48,974 nucleotides of DNA from a bacterium (GTDB taxonomy: Bacteria > Sysuimicrobiota > Sysuimicrobiia > Sysuimicrobiales > Segetimicrobiaceae), in the NCBI GenBank assembly GCA_035295165.1, contig DATGJN010000015.1, positions 1 through 48,974 of the forward strand, written 5' to 3'. A program made the translations under genes and the position numbers. The notes under the pieces are model-generated. The model saw only the letters and a program-made list of their open reading frames with translations. It was not told the DNA's origin and ran no database searches. Each line of letters begins with the position of its first letter. The first letter of the stretch is position 1. Below are positions 1 to 10,141 of the stretch, piece after piece.

Positions 1-1446
1 CGGCTGCACACGGAGGCGAAGACGCGGGTCACGTTCGAGGACGTGGCGGGGGTGGAAGAAGCGAAGGAGGAGCTCGAGGAGATCATCGAGTTCCTGCGGC
101 ATCCGAAGAAGTTCCAGGCGCTGGGGGCGAAGATCCCGCGGGGGGTGCTGCTGGTCGGCCCGCCGGGGAGCGGGAAGACGCTGCTGGCGAAGGCGATCGC
201 GGGCGAGGCGGGGGTGCCGTTCTTCTCGATCTCGGGCAGCGAGTTCGTGGAGATGTTCGTCGGGGTCGGGGCGAGCCGGGTGCGCGATCTGTTCGATCAG
301 GCGAAGAAGTCGGCGCCGTGCCTGGTGTTCATCGACGAGATCGATGCGGTGGGGCGGCAGCGGGGCGCCGGGCTCGGCGGCGGGCACGACGAGCGGGAGC
401 AGACGCTGAACCAACTGTTGGTGGAGATGGACGGGTTCGACCCGAACTCGGGGATCATCGTGATCGCCGCGACGAACCGGCCGGACATTCTGGACCCGGC
501 GCTCTTGCGGCCGGGGCGGTTCGACCGGCGGATCGTGGTGGACAACCCGGACGCGAAGGGGCGGCGGGCGATCCTGGACGTGCACGCGCGGGGGAAGCCG
601 ATCGGGGAAGACGTGAACCTGGACGTGCTGGCGCGGCGGACGCCGGGGTTCAGCGGGGCGGATCTGGCGAACATGGTGAACGAGGCGGCGCTGTTGGCGG
701 CGCGGCGGAACAAGAAGCGACTGGGGAAGGCGGAGTTCGACGAGGCGATCGAGCGGGTGATCGCGGGGCCGCAGCGGAAGAGCCGGATCCTGGGGCCGAA
801 GGAGCGGGAGCTGACGGCGTACCACGAGGGCGGGCACGCGCTATTGGGCAAGCTGGTGCCGCAGGCGAACCCGCCGCACAAGGTGACGATCCTGCCGCGG
901 GGGATGGCGCTGGGGTACGTGATCCCGCTGCCGCAGGAGGAGAAGTACACGCTGACGCGGGGGGAGATCCTGGCGAACATCACGGCGATGCTGGGCGGCC
1001 GGGTGGCGGAGGAGGTCACGTTCGGGGAGATCACGACCGGGGCGGCCAACGACTTCGAGAAGGCGACCGAGCTGGCGCGGAAGATGGTGACCGAGTTCGG
1101 GATGTCGGACAAGCTCGGGCCGCTGACGCTGGGGACGAAGCACGGGCCGGTGTTCCTGGGGCGGGACCTCGTGGAGAGCCGGAACTACTCGGACGAGATC
1201 GCCTACGAGATCGACAAGGAGGTCCGCCGCATCATCGACGAGTGCTACAGCCAGGCCCGGCAGCTACTCTTCGCCCGCCACGACCTGCTGGAGCGGATCG
1301 CCAAGGCACTGCTGGAGCGGGAGTCGCTCGAGAGCGACGAGCTCGATGCGCTCATCGCGGGTCAGCCCCTGCCGTCGAACACACCGGCGCCCGCGACGGC
1401 CACGGCGACTCGGGATCGTGCCGTCGTCGCGACAGCCAGCACCTAG
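1..1446 (+). CDS. ftsH: ATP-dependent zinc metalloprotease FtsH, 3' part (5' end outside window)
   Basis: The reading frame is open from base 1, so the N-terminal transmembrane part is missing and what remains is the AAA+ and protease region. FtsH is a membrane-anchored hexamer that unfolds and degrades membrane and regulatory proteins. Visible are Walker A GPPGSGKT, Walker B ([11 protein letters not shown]), the second region of homology ([21 protein letters not shown] begins near base 466) and the zinc site HEGGH, a match to HExGH in which the usual alanine is glycine. The C-terminal tail after the protease domain is short and Ala/Thr-rich, and it diverges from the family. Codon use is odd: up to about base 1190 Arg is almost always cgg and Gly mostly ggg, while the last 250 bases use cgc/gcc like the neighbours. 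Identification is secure. Confidence 0.96.
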   Translation, partial: RLHTEAKTRVTFEDVAGVEEAKEELEEIIEFLRHPKKFQALGAKIPRGVLLVGPPGSGKTLLAKAIAGEAGVPFFSISGSEFVEMFVGVGASRVRDLFDQAKKSAPCLVFIDEIDAVGRQRGAGLGGGHDEREQTLNQLLVEMDGFDPNSGIIVIAATNRPDILDPALLRPGRFDRRIVVDNPDAKGRRAILDVHARGKPIGEDVNLDVLARRTPGFSGADLANMVNEAALLAARRNKKRLGKAEFDEAIERVIAGPQRKSRILGPKERELTAYHEGGHALLGKLVPQANPPHKVTILPRGMALGYVIPLPQEEKYTLTRGEILANITAMLGGRVAEEVTFGEITTGAANDFEKATELARKMVTEFGMSDKLGPLTLGTKHGPVFLGRDLVESRNYSDEIAYEIDKEVRRIIDECYSQARQLLFARHDLLERIAKALLERESLESDELDALIAGQPLPSNTPAPATATATRDRAVVATAST

Positions 1447-1512
1447 CGCCGGCAGCCGTGCGGCCCCAGAGCCGCTCCCACACAGATCCCGACGTTCCTC
1501 CGAGGCGCGTCT

Positions 1513-1538
1513 GTGCGAAATACTCTCGCCGCCGGATA
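1513..1538 (+). promoter_or_regulatory. 26-bp shared element upstream of the aldehyde dehydrogenase gene
   Basis: The block reads GTGCGAAATACTC, three variable bases, then CCGCCGGATA. The same element (21 of 26 identical) lies at 10873-10898 before the DUF779 gene. In both cases its first base is exactly 120 bases before the chosen ATG. It could be an activator site or an alternative-sigma promoter. Its protein partner is unknown. Confidence 0.6.
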
Positions 1539-1615
1539 CCCAGTATCGGTCCGTGAGCGTACGTTGAATGAGGGCCAAGGATCGGTCCCATTCCTCGTGT
1601 TTGCCCCCGATGGTG

Positions 1616-1623
1616 AAAGGAGG
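1616..1623 (+). promoter_or_regulatory. Strong ribosome binding site deciding the ALDH start
   Basis: AAAGGAGG lies 9 bases before the ATG at 1633. It fixes that start over the longer open frame that begins at 1513. Confidence 0.8.
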
Positions 1624-1632
1624 AACGTAATC

Positions 1633-3168
1633 ATGTCGATGCAGACCGTTCCGCGAAACATCCTCGATCCGGTTCGCGCTCAGCTCAAGCTGCAGGCGCG
1701 TTACGACAATTTCATCGGCGGCCGATGGAGGGCGCCGGTACAAGGGCAATACTTCACCGACACGAGCCCGATCAACGGAACGCCCCTCTGTGAGGTGGCG
1801 CGGTCGACCGCCGAGGATGTTGAGCTCGCGCTCGACGCCGCGCACGTCGCGAAGGATTCCTGGGGGCGTACGGCTCCGGCCGTTCGAGCCCAGATCATGA
1901 ACAAGATTGCGGATCGCATCGACGCAGGGCTCGAGGTCCTTGCTCTCGCCGAGACGATCGATAACGGCAAGCCGATCCGGGAGACCCGCGCCGCCGACGT
2001 GCCCCTGGCGGCCGATCACTTCCGGTACTTCGCCAGCTGCATCCGTGCCGAGGAAGGCACGCTGGCCGAACTCGACAACGACACCGTCGCCTACCACTTC
2101 CGCGAGCCGTTGGGCGTGGTCGGCCAGATCATCCCGTGGAACTTCCCACTCCTGATGGCGGCGTGGAAGCTGGCTCCGGCCCTGGTTGCCGGCAACTGTG
2201 TCGTGATCAAACCCGCCTCGCAAACACCGCTGAGCCTGGCGCTGCTGATGGGCATGATCGGCGACCTGCTTCCGCCCGGCGTGCTGAACGTCGTCAACGG
2301 CTATGGGTCCGAGGTCGGCGCGCCGCTCGCGTCGAGCCCCCGGATCGCCAAGGTGGCGTTCACCGGCGAGACGACCACGGGCCGGCTGATCATGCAGTAC
2401 GCCTCCGAGAACCTGATTCCGATGACATTGGAGCTCGGCGGGAAGTCGCCGAACATCTTCCTGGCCGACGTGATGGACGCCGACGACGAGTTCCTCGACA
2501 AGGCGCTGGAAGGCTTCGCGCTGTTCGCGTTTAACAAGGGCGAAGTCTGCACCTGCCCGTCGCGGGCCCTGATCCAGGAGGCGATCTTCGACAAGTTCAT
2601 GGAGCGCGCCGTGCCTCGGGTCGCCAAGATGACGCTGGGCAACCCGCTCGACCCCGCGACCATGGTCGGCGCCCAGAACTCCAAGGACCAGCTCGAAAAG
2701 ATCCTGCGCTACATCGACGTTGGGAAGCAGGAAGGCGCTCGCTGCGTGACCGGCGGCGAACGTGCCTACCCGGGCGGCGACCTCGACAACGGCTACTATG
2801 TGAAGCCGACGGTGTTCGTCGGACACAACAAAATGCGCGTCTTCCAGGAGGAGATCTTCGGTCCGGTGCTGTCGGTGACCACCTTCAAGACGGTGGACGA
2901 GGCGATCGCGATCGGCAACGACACGCTCTACGGCCTCGGGGCTGGCGTGTGGTCGCGCAACGGCACGGACGCGTACCGCGTCGGGCGCGAAATCAAGGCC
3001 GGCCGCGTCTGGACCAACTGCTACCATGTGTACCCCGCCCATGCGGCGTTCGGCGGGTACAAGCACTCCGGGTTTGGCCGGGAGACGCACAAGATGATTC
3101 TGGAGCACTATCAGCAGACCAAGAACCTGCTCGTTAGCTACAGCCCGAAGGCGATGGGATTCTTCTAG
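1633..3168 (+). CDS. Aldehyde dehydrogenase (acetaldehyde-type, ExaC/AldB-like), 511 aa
   Basis: This is an NAD(P)-dependent aldehyde dehydrogenase that oxidises short aldehydes, probably acetaldehyde, to the acid. Full length for the family. The nucleophile Cys306 sits in the motif [12 protein letters not shown], whose double-Cys CTC form is typical of the ExaC/AldB branch. The general base Glu267 is in [11 protein letters not shown], and the cofactor-site motif PWNFPLLM is present. The start at 1633 follows an AAAGGAGG site. The gene is preceded by the 26-bp element shared with the distant DUF779 gene, and followed by a perfect GC hairpin. ALDHs of this branch are often found beside DUF779 genes in other bacteria, which fits co-regulation. 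The exact substrate is inferred. Confidence 0.93.
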   Translation: MSMQTVPRNILDPVRAQLKLQARYDNFIGGRWRAPVQGQYFTDTSPINGTPLCEVARSTAEDVELALDAAHVAKDSWGRTAPAVRAQIMNKIADRIDAGLEVLALAETIDNGKPIRETRAADVPLAADHFRYFASCIRAEEGTLAELDNDTVAYHFREPLGVVGQIIPWNFPLLMAAWKLAPALVAGNCVVIKPASQTPLSLALLMGMIGDLLPPGVLNVVNGYGSEVGAPLASSPRIAKVAFTGETTTGRLIMQYASENLIPMTLELGGKSPNIFLADVMDADDEFLDKALEGFALFAFNKGEVCTCPSRALIQEAIFDKFMERAVPRVAKMTLGNPLDPATMVGAQNSKDQLEKILRYIDVGKQEGARCVTGGERAYPGGDLDNGYYVKPTVFVGHNKMRVFQEEIFGPVLSVTTFKTVDEAIAIGNDTLYGLGAGVWSRNGTDAYRVGREIKAGRVWTNCYHVYPAHAAFGGYKHSGFGRETHKMILEHYQQTKNLLVSYSPKAMGFF

Positions 3169-3189
3169 GCGAGAAGGCACCGCAACGGC

Positions 3190-3223
3190 GCGCCGCGGGG
3201 TGGTGGATCAGGCCCCGCGGCGC
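3190..3223 (+). terminator. GC hairpin after aldehyde dehydrogenase (terminator-like, no U tract)
   Basis: An 11-bp perfect stem (3190-3200 with 3213-3223, core CGCCGCGGGG / CCCCGCGGCG) closes a 12-base loop 21 bases after the stop codon. There is no following T run, so it is a hairpin-only terminator candidate. Confidence 0.5.
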
Positions 3224-3279
3224 CGGCGTGTGCCGGGATCCAGTGTCTCTTGCCACGCGTCGTTCGGCGTGATCGGTCG

Positions 3280-3288
3280 TGGTAGAAT
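3280..3288 (+). promoter_or_regulatory. Extended -10 promoter candidate for the N-ATPase operon
   Basis: TGGTAGAAT matches an extended -10 (TGnTAnAAT) about 66 bases before the atpD start. No convincing -35 is visible at 16-18 bases, so this rests on the extended -10 alone. Confidence 0.4.
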
Positions 3289-3341
3289 TGGCGTACGTGA
3301 TCGAATGCCGTGGCCGCCGCAAGGCGAACGCGGCGGCGTGA

Positions 3342-5207
<1,866 letters not shown>

Positions 5208-5215
<8 letters not shown>

Positions 5216-5450
5216 CGCGCGCCGAGGACGCCGGCCGGCCTTCTGGCAGGCGATGATCGAGCTGACGACGCTGGGCTGGCTCATCGCGCTGCCGATCGCC
5301 GCCGGTGTGCTCCTTGGCCGGTATCTCGACGTCCGCCTGGGGTCCGGAGCGGTCTGGACGCTCTCGCTCCTTGGCGCCGGCATCGCGGTCGCCGGCCTCG
5401 ACGTCTACCTGGCGTTGCGCCGGGTGTTGACCGGGAGCCGCCGTGAATAG
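5208..5450 (+). CDS. atpQ: N-ATPase accessory subunit AtpQ (AtpI-like), 80 aa
   Basis: Small membrane protein with two transmembrane helices (about residues 16-37 and 45-68), resembling the AtpI/ATPase-gene-1 family. It occupies the third position, where AtpQ is always found in N-ATPase operons. The ATG at 5208 overlaps the end of atpC by 8 bases and gives the usual short length. The role is thought to be assembly of the c ring or ion supply to it. This is inferred from the family, not visible here. Confidence 0.85.
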
Positions 5451-5715
5451 CCTCGTGGTGTTCGTCGCGGCCGGCCTGGGCGCGGGCACGCTGCACGCGC
5501 TGGCGTTCCGCCGTCTCGCCGTCGGGCTGCTGACCGTGTGGGGGTCACCGCTCGCCTTCGTCGGGGCGAGCGCCGGACTGCGAGTACTGGCGGCGCTCGC
5601 CGGCCTCCTCACACTCCGGTATTGCGGCGCCGGTGCCGCGTGCGCGGGGGCCCTCGGGTACTGGCTCGGGACCAAGGCGGTCGTGGCCCTTGCCGCCGTC
5701 GAAAGGAGTCGGTAG
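5443..5715 (+). CDS. atpR: N-ATPase subunit AtpR, 90 aa
   Basis: Small hydrophobic protein with about three membrane helices. It occupies the fourth, N-ATPase-specific position and fits the AtpR family by length and by intramembrane arginines (FRRLAVGLL and LRVLAALAG). GTG start at 5443, overlapping atpQ by 8 bases. AtpR is diagnostic for this ATPase class. Its function is not established, although helping c-ring assembly has been proposed. Confidence 0.85.
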   Translation: MNSLVVFVAAGLGAGTLHALAFRRLAVGLLTVWGSPLAFVGASAGLRVLAALAGLLTLRYCGAGAACAGALGYWLGTKAVVALAAVERSR

Positions 5716-5717
5716 CG

Positions 5718-6377
5718 GTGGAGTTGGAACGACGCGTCGTCCTGTGGATCGCCGGCGTACCGGTCACGACGACCGTGGTGTCCACGACGGGGATGGTCGC
5801 CGTGCTGTCCGTGCTGGCCGTCCTCGCCGGCAGGACCATCCGGGCTCGGCCCAGTCGCTGGCAGGCGGTGGCCGAGTGGGGCGTTCGGGGGGTGGAAGGG
5901 CTGCTGGACGAGGTGGTTGGCGACGGACGGAGGTACCTGCCGCTCGTCGCCACCCTCGGCCTCTTCATCCTGGTCGCCAACCTCATGAGCGCGCTCCCGG
6001 CGGTCGAGGCGCCGACCGCGGACGTGAATACGCCGGCCGCGCTCGCGATCATCGTCTTCTGCTCGGTGCACTACTACGGCATGCGAGAAGCGGGCGTGTT
6101 GGGCTACTTTCGGAGGTTCACGCAGCCGGTGCCGCTGTTGTTGCCCATCAATATCCTGTCCAACCTGACGCGGACGTTCTCGCTCGCGATCCGACTCTTC
6201 GGCAACATGGTTTCGCACCAAATCATCGTAGCGATCCTGCTGCTGATTCTGCCGCTCGTGGTGCCGGCGGTCCTCGAAGTTTTCGGGATGTTCATCAGCG
6301 TTCTGCAGGCGTACATTTTCACCGTCCTGACGATCGTCTACATCGGCGGGGCGGTGCGCGCGGGGGGGGAGCTCTAG
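5718..6377 (+). CDS. atpB: N-ATPase subunit a (membrane stator), 219 aa
   Basis: Membrane stator subunit that forms the two ion half-channels against the c ring. The essential arginine is in [10 protein letters not shown], the family signature, and the C-terminal pair of long helices ([17 protein letters not shown]) is present. The GTG at 5718 is preceded at 9 bases by GAAAGGAG (5701-5708), which overrules the longer frame starting at 5538. The protein is somewhat short compared with housekeeping a subunits but normal for N-ATPases. It lies directly before the c gene, one base away. Confidence 0.94.
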   Translation: MELERRVVLWIAGVPVTTTVVSTTGMVAVLSVLAVLAGRTIRARPSRWQAVAEWGVRGVEGLLDEVVGDGRRYLPLVATLGLFILVANLMSALPAVEAPTADVNTPAALAIIVFCSVHYYGMREAGVLGYFRRFTQPVPLLLPINILSNLTRTFSLAIRLFGNMVSHQIIVAILLLILPLVVPAVLEVFGMFISVLQAYIFTVLTIVYIGGAVRAGGEL

Positions 6378-6378
6378 G

Positions 6379-6921
6379 ATGTCTCCGGATCTGTTTGCCC
6401 TCATCAGCATGGGCGCCGCCGGCGTGGCAATCGGCGCAGGCGTGATCCTACCCGCTCTCGGACAGGCGCGGGCTGCCTCTCGGGCCATCGAGGCCATCGC
6501 CAGGCAACCCGCGGCCGCGCCGGTCATCACCCGCAATCTGTTCGTCGGGCTCGCGATGATCGAGTCGCAGGCGCTCTACGTCCTGATCGTGGCGCTGATC
6601 CTTCTCTTCGCGAACCCGCTGGCCGGCCTCGTACCGGCGGCGGTCGCCCGCGGCGGCCTGGCCATCTGGCTGCTTGCCGGCTCGGCCGCGGCGGCGGCCC
6701 TCGCCATCACGCTGGGGACGATGGGAAGCTCGCTCGGCCAGGGGCGAGTGACCGGCGCCGCGCTGGAGTCGATCGCCGAACAGCCGGGGGCCGGCGACCA
6801 GATTTCCACCACGCTGTTCGTCAGCCTCGCGCTTCTGGAGTCCCTCGCGCTCTACGCGCTCATCGTCGCGCTGATCCTTCTCTTCGCCAATCCGTTGGTC
6901 GACCAGATGTTCCGTCGGTAG
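6379..6921 (+). CDS. atpE: N-ATPase subunit c, fused double hairpin, 180 aa with two ion sites
   Basis: Rotor-ring proteolipid. The usual c subunit is about 80-100 residues with one hairpin. Here two hairpins are joined in one chain, with four membrane helices. Each half keeps the sodium-type ligand set: Gln29, Glu62, Ser63, Tyr67 in the first and Gln121, Glu154, Ser155, Tyr159 in the second, 92 residues apart. The residue equal to Ilyobacter Thr67 is Gln64 or Leu156. The polar loops are ARQP (first) and AEQP (second), so the loop arginine is lost in the second half. Both halves end in [11 protein letters not shown]. Sodium coupling is an inference from these ligands. A carboxylate with Ser and Tyr can also occur in proton-coupled N-ATPase rings. 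Confidence 0.93.
   Translation: MSPDLFALISMGAAGVAIGAGVILPALGQARAASRAIEAIARQPAAAPVITRNLFVGLAMIESQALYVLIVALILLFANPLAGLVPAAVARGGLAIWLLAGSAAAAALAITLGTMGSSLGQGRVTGAALESIAEQPGAGDQISTTLFVSLALLESLALYALIVALILLFANPLVDQMFRR
6592..6611 (+). repeat. First copy of a 20-bp exact direct repeat within atpE
   Basis: The sequence at 6592-6611 is identical to 6868-6887, 276 bases (92 codons) downstream in the same frame, coding for the end of each outer helix. It marks the internal duplication of the c subunit. Confidence 0.9.
6868..6887 (+). repeat. Second copy of the 20-bp direct repeat within atpE
   Basis: Exact copy of 6592-6611 in the second hairpin of the fused c subunit. Conservation at the base level suggests either a recent duplication or ongoing gene conversion between the halves. 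Confidence 0.9.
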
Positions 6922-6924
6922 CAC

Positions 6925-7683
6925 GTGCTACACTTCCAGTTCTCCACCATCGTGTTCCAGATCGTGAACTTCTTCATCCTCTTGGCCGTGTTGACGTGGT
7001 TCCTCTACCGGCCGCTGCTGCAGACCATGCGGCGACGGGAAGACGACATCGCCGCGCGGCTACGGGATGCCGAGGAGCGCGCCCGTCGCGCCGACGCCGA
7101 ACGTGCGCAACTGGCCGAGGAGGCCGTGCAGGCTCGGGCCAACGCGGAGGCCCTGCTCACCCGCGCTCAGGCCGAAGCAACCCAGACGCGCCAGCGCCTG
7201 CTGGACCAGACCAAACAGGAAGCCGCGCGCTACGCGGAGGAGGCGCACCAGCGGATCGAAGAGCAGGAGCGGGCCGTCCGGGAACGTCTCGAGGACACAG
7301 TCCGGAAGACGGCCGTCGCGATGGCCGGCAGCCTCATTCAGCAGGCCGCCGGGCCCCCGGTGCATCGCGCCCTCATCGAGCAACTGCTCACGGGAACCCT
7401 CGCGCCTGAGGGGATCCAGCGGGACCTGCTCCACCGGGCGGTCTCGCGTTCGAACGGCGCGATGACGGTCGAGGTGGCGTACCCCCCCTCTCCCGAGTTG
7501 ACGGAGCGGATCCGCGAGGCGATCGCGCGCCTGCTCGGCGTGACCGACCGCCGCGTGGAGATCGTCGTCCGCGTGGACCCGTCGCTCCGCGCCGGCGCTC
7601 GGATCGTCGTGGAAGACGTCGTCGTGGACCTGAGCTTGAACCGTATCCTCACCGAACTCGAGCACAAGGACGCATCGCACTAG
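6925..7683 (+). CDS. atpF: N-ATPase subunit b with delta-like C-terminal domain, 252 aa
   Basis: Peripheral stalk subunit. Residues 1-30 contain a membrane anchor (FQIVNFFILLAVLTWFLYRPL), residues 30-130 form a long charged coiled coil, and the last 100 residues form a globular part resembling the delta/OSCP C-terminal domain. N-ATPase operons have no separate delta gene, so this fusion replaces it. The GTG start at 6925 lies 3 bases after the atpE stop. Length and layout match the class. Confidence 0.92.
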   Translation: MLHFQFSTIVFQIVNFFILLAVLTWFLYRPLLQTMRRREDDIAARLRDAEERARRADAERAQLAEEAVQARANAEALLTRAQAEATQTRQRLLDQTKQEAARYAEEAHQRIEEQERAVRERLEDTVRKTAVAMAGSLIQQAAGPPVHRALIEQLLTGTLAPEGIQRDLLHRAVSRSNGAMTVEVAYPPSPELTERIREAIARLLGVTDRRVEIVVRVDPSLRAGARIVVEDVVVDLSLNRILTELEHKDASH

Positions 7684-7695
7684 GAGATGTGAGCG

Positions 7696-9216
7696 ATGGA
7701 CTGGGAGCGTGATGTCGCGAAGGTGCTCGCAGACCTGGAGGCGCGGACACTCGACGTGGATTTCCGGCCGCGCGTCGAGGACATCGGCCGCGTGCAGCGG
7801 GTCGGCGACAGCGTGGCGTTCGTCGAAGGTCTGGGCGGCGCGACCGCGGACGAGATCGTCGTGTTCGCAAACGGCGAGCTGGGCCAGGTGTTCGATCTCG
7901 ATCGCGACATCACGGCATGCGTGCTCTACGGCGCGGAGGAAGGCGTCACGGCGGGTTCTCCCGTGTTTCGGACGGGCCGCACGCCCGCGATGCCCGTGGG
8001 GGAATCCCTGCTCGGACGGGTGGTGGACGCGCTGGGCCGGCCCCTCGACGGCCTGGGGCCGATCCTCGCCACCGAATCGAGAGAGATGGAGCAAGAAGCG
8101 CCCGGGCCGCTGGACCGACAGCCGATCCGCGAGGCGCTGTTCACCGGGATCAAGGCCATCGACGCGGCCATCCCGATCGGTCTCGGCCAACGAGAACTGA
8201 TCCTGGGCGACCGCGAAACGGGAAAGAGCGGCCTCGCCATCGACACGATCATCAATCAGCGCGACAGCGGTGTCGTCTGCATCTACGTGAGCGTGGGCCA
8301 CAAGCGGGCCTCGGTGGTCGAGCTCGTCGAGGAGTTCCGGAAATACGGCGCCCTGTCACACAGCGTGGTCATCGTGGCGGATGCGGGAGACCCCGTGTCC
8401 CTCGTGTACCTCGCCCCGTACGCGGGATGCACCCTGGCAGAATGGTTCGCGTATCGCGGCGGGCACGCCCTGATCGTGTACGATGATCTGTCCCGCCACG
8501 CGGAAGCCTACCGAAGCTTGTCCCTGATCTTGCGTCGACCGCCCGGGCGGGAAGCCTATCCGGGCGACGTGTTCTCGGCCCACGCCCGGCTGATGGAGCG
8601 GGCGTTCAAGCTCAGCGAGTCGCGTGGCGGGGGCTCTGTGACCGCGCTCCCGATCATCGAGACGCAGCAGGGCGACATCGCGAGCTTCATTTCCACGAAC
8701 CTCATCTCCATGACGGACGGCCAACTGTACCTGGACACCGCGCTGTTCACCCAGGCCCAGTTGCCGGCCATCGACATCGGGCGGTCGGTCTCGCGTGTGG
8801 GCCGGGACGCGCAGCCCGGCGCCATGCGCGATGCGGCGGCAAATCTCCGGCTGGAAATCGCGCAGTATGAGGAGGTCAGGGGCTTCGCGCGATTCGGCGC
8901 CATCCTGGACGAAGCGACCAGGGCGCAGATCGCGCGGGGAGAGCGACTGACCCGTGTGCTCGGGCAGTCGGAGCGACAGGTGGTGCCGCTCGCGGTACAA
9001 GTCGCGGAACTGTGGGCGTTGAAGTCCGGGCTGTTGGACGACGTGGCGGCGAAGCTCGTCCCGGAATTCGAGCGCCAGTTGGTCGCGCTCACCGCGGAAT
9101 TTGCCCACCTGGGTCCAGAGGTCGTCGCGGCGCCCTCCATCGGGCCCGAACTCGCCCGCGATCTCCGCCGTTGGGCCGAAGCGGCCAAGGACCGGCTCGG
9201 GAGACCCGGGGGCTGA
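7696..9216 (+). CDS. atpA: N-ATPase subunit alpha, 506 aa
   Basis: Non-catalytic nucleotide-binding subunit of the F1 head. The P-loop is GDRETGKS (residues 171-178), a variant of the usual GDRQTGKT. YVSVGHKRASV and the arginine-finger region SISRVG-like segment (GRSVSRVGRDAQ) are visible. ATG at 7696 with AGGAG at 7682-7686 overlapping the atpF stop. Followed by a one-base overlap with atpG (TGATG). Confidence 0.95.
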   Translation: MDWERDVAKVLADLEARTLDVDFRPRVEDIGRVQRVGDSVAFVEGLGGATADEIVVFANGELGQVFDLDRDITACVLYGAEEGVTAGSPVFRTGRTPAMPVGESLLGRVVDALGRPLDGLGPILATESREMEQEAPGPLDRQPIREALFTGIKAIDAAIPIGLGQRELILGDRETGKSGLAIDTIINQRDSGVVCIYVSVGHKRASVVELVEEFRKYGALSHSVVIVADAGDPVSLVYLAPYAGCTLAEWFAYRGGHALIVYDDLSRHAEAYRSLSLILRRPPGREAYPGDVFSAHARLMERAFKLSESRGGGSVTALPIIETQQGDIASFISTNLISMTDGQLYLDTALFTQAQLPAIDIGRSVSRVGRDAQPGAMRDAAANLRLEIAQYEEVRGFARFGAILDEATRAQIARGERLTRVLGQSERQVVPLAVQVAELWALKSGLLDDVAAKLVPEFERQLVALTAEFAHLGPEVVAAPSIGPELARDLRRWAEAAKDRLGRPGG

Positions 9217-10109
9217 TGGAGAACCTCGAGACACTCCGAGCGCACCGCCAAGGCATTCAGCGTCTGGTGCCGATCCTGGAAGCTGTTCGGTCCGTCGCCG
9301 AGATCGCGTGGCGCCGAGCCGAACGCGGCGCGCTCCCGTTGCGCCGCTACAGCACCCAGGTGCGAGATATGTTTGAACGCGTGCTGCTATCGTTGGACGA
9401 GGCGCAGCGTGAGGCGTTTCTCGGCGGCCGCTCGGCGTCGTCACCGATCGCCCTGCTCCTCGTCACGGCGGAGCGCGGGCTGGTTGGCCCCTTCAACAAG
9501 CGGCTCGTGGCCTACGGGCTGGAGTACGCGCGAACGCTCGCGGGAGAAGGGCGGACCGTGCGTTACCTCTGCCTGGGGACACGCGGGATCCGGCTGCTTG
9601 CGGGGGCGGGAGCGCCGCTACTCTACAGCCGGTCCCTCCCCTCCCTGGCCATTCCGGCCTACGTCGATGTACAGGAGATGGCCTTGGACCTCGTCGGCCT
9701 GGTGGAGCAGGGCGCGTTCGGACGCTTGCTCGTCGTGCACAACGCCCCGGTGCAGCGGTTCCAGTACGCGCCGACGACTCGGCTGCTCCTTCCCCCGGAC
9801 GTCCGAAGCGACACCTCGTCCCGCCCGAGGGTCGTCGTCAAGCCGGCCACGGACACGCCGACGCTCCTCACGCACCTGCTGACCGAGCACCTGCTTGTCG
9901 GCCTGTACCAGGCGGTGCTGGAATCAGCGATCAGCGAGCAACTGGCGAGGATCTACACGATGCGGCTCGCCGTGGACAACGCCGGCAAGCTCGTCGATCG
10001 CCTCACACTCGCCTACAACCGCGCGCGACGAAACACGATCACGAACGCGCTGCTCGAGGTCGTGAGCGCCTATGAGATGATGGCGCGAGGCGAACAGCCG
10101 CGTTCGTAG
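9216..10109 (+). CDS. atpG: N-ATPase subunit gamma, 297 aa
   Basis: Central rotor shaft. N-terminal and C-terminal helices form the coiled coil. The C-terminal signature RARRNTITNALLEVVSAYEMM corresponds to the gamma motif (usually NxARQxxITxEixEIvxGA). The N-terminal start MENLETLRAHRQGI is more divergent than in housekeeping gamma, as is usual for this class. ATG at 9216 overlaps the atpA stop. Last gene of the operon. It runs tail-to-tail with the gene at 10142. Confidence 0.93.
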   Translation: MENLETLRAHRQGIQRLVPILEAVRSVAEIAWRRAERGALPLRRYSTQVRDMFERVLLSLDEAQREAFLGGRSASSPIALLLVTAERGLVGPFNKRLVAYGLEYARTLAGEGRTVRYLCLGTRGIRLLAGAGAPLLYSRSLPSLAIPAYVDVQEMALDLVGLVEQGAFGRLLVVHNAPVQRFQYAPTTRLLLPPDVRSDTSSRPRVVVKPATDTPTLLTHLLTEHLLVGLYQAVLESAISEQLARIYTMRLAVDNAGKLVDRLTLAYNRARRNTITNALLEVVSAYEMMARGEQPRS

Positions 10110-10141
10110 GCGCGGTCGCAAGAGCGCCGCGGGCGCGCCGA

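Noticed and set aside
1513-1538. Reading the shared element as a sigma-28 or sigma-54 promoter
   Set aside because: GCCSGATA resembles the sigma-28 -10, but the gap to the GAAATACT block is 6 bases instead of about 11. There is no GG/GC pair at the sigma-54 spacing.
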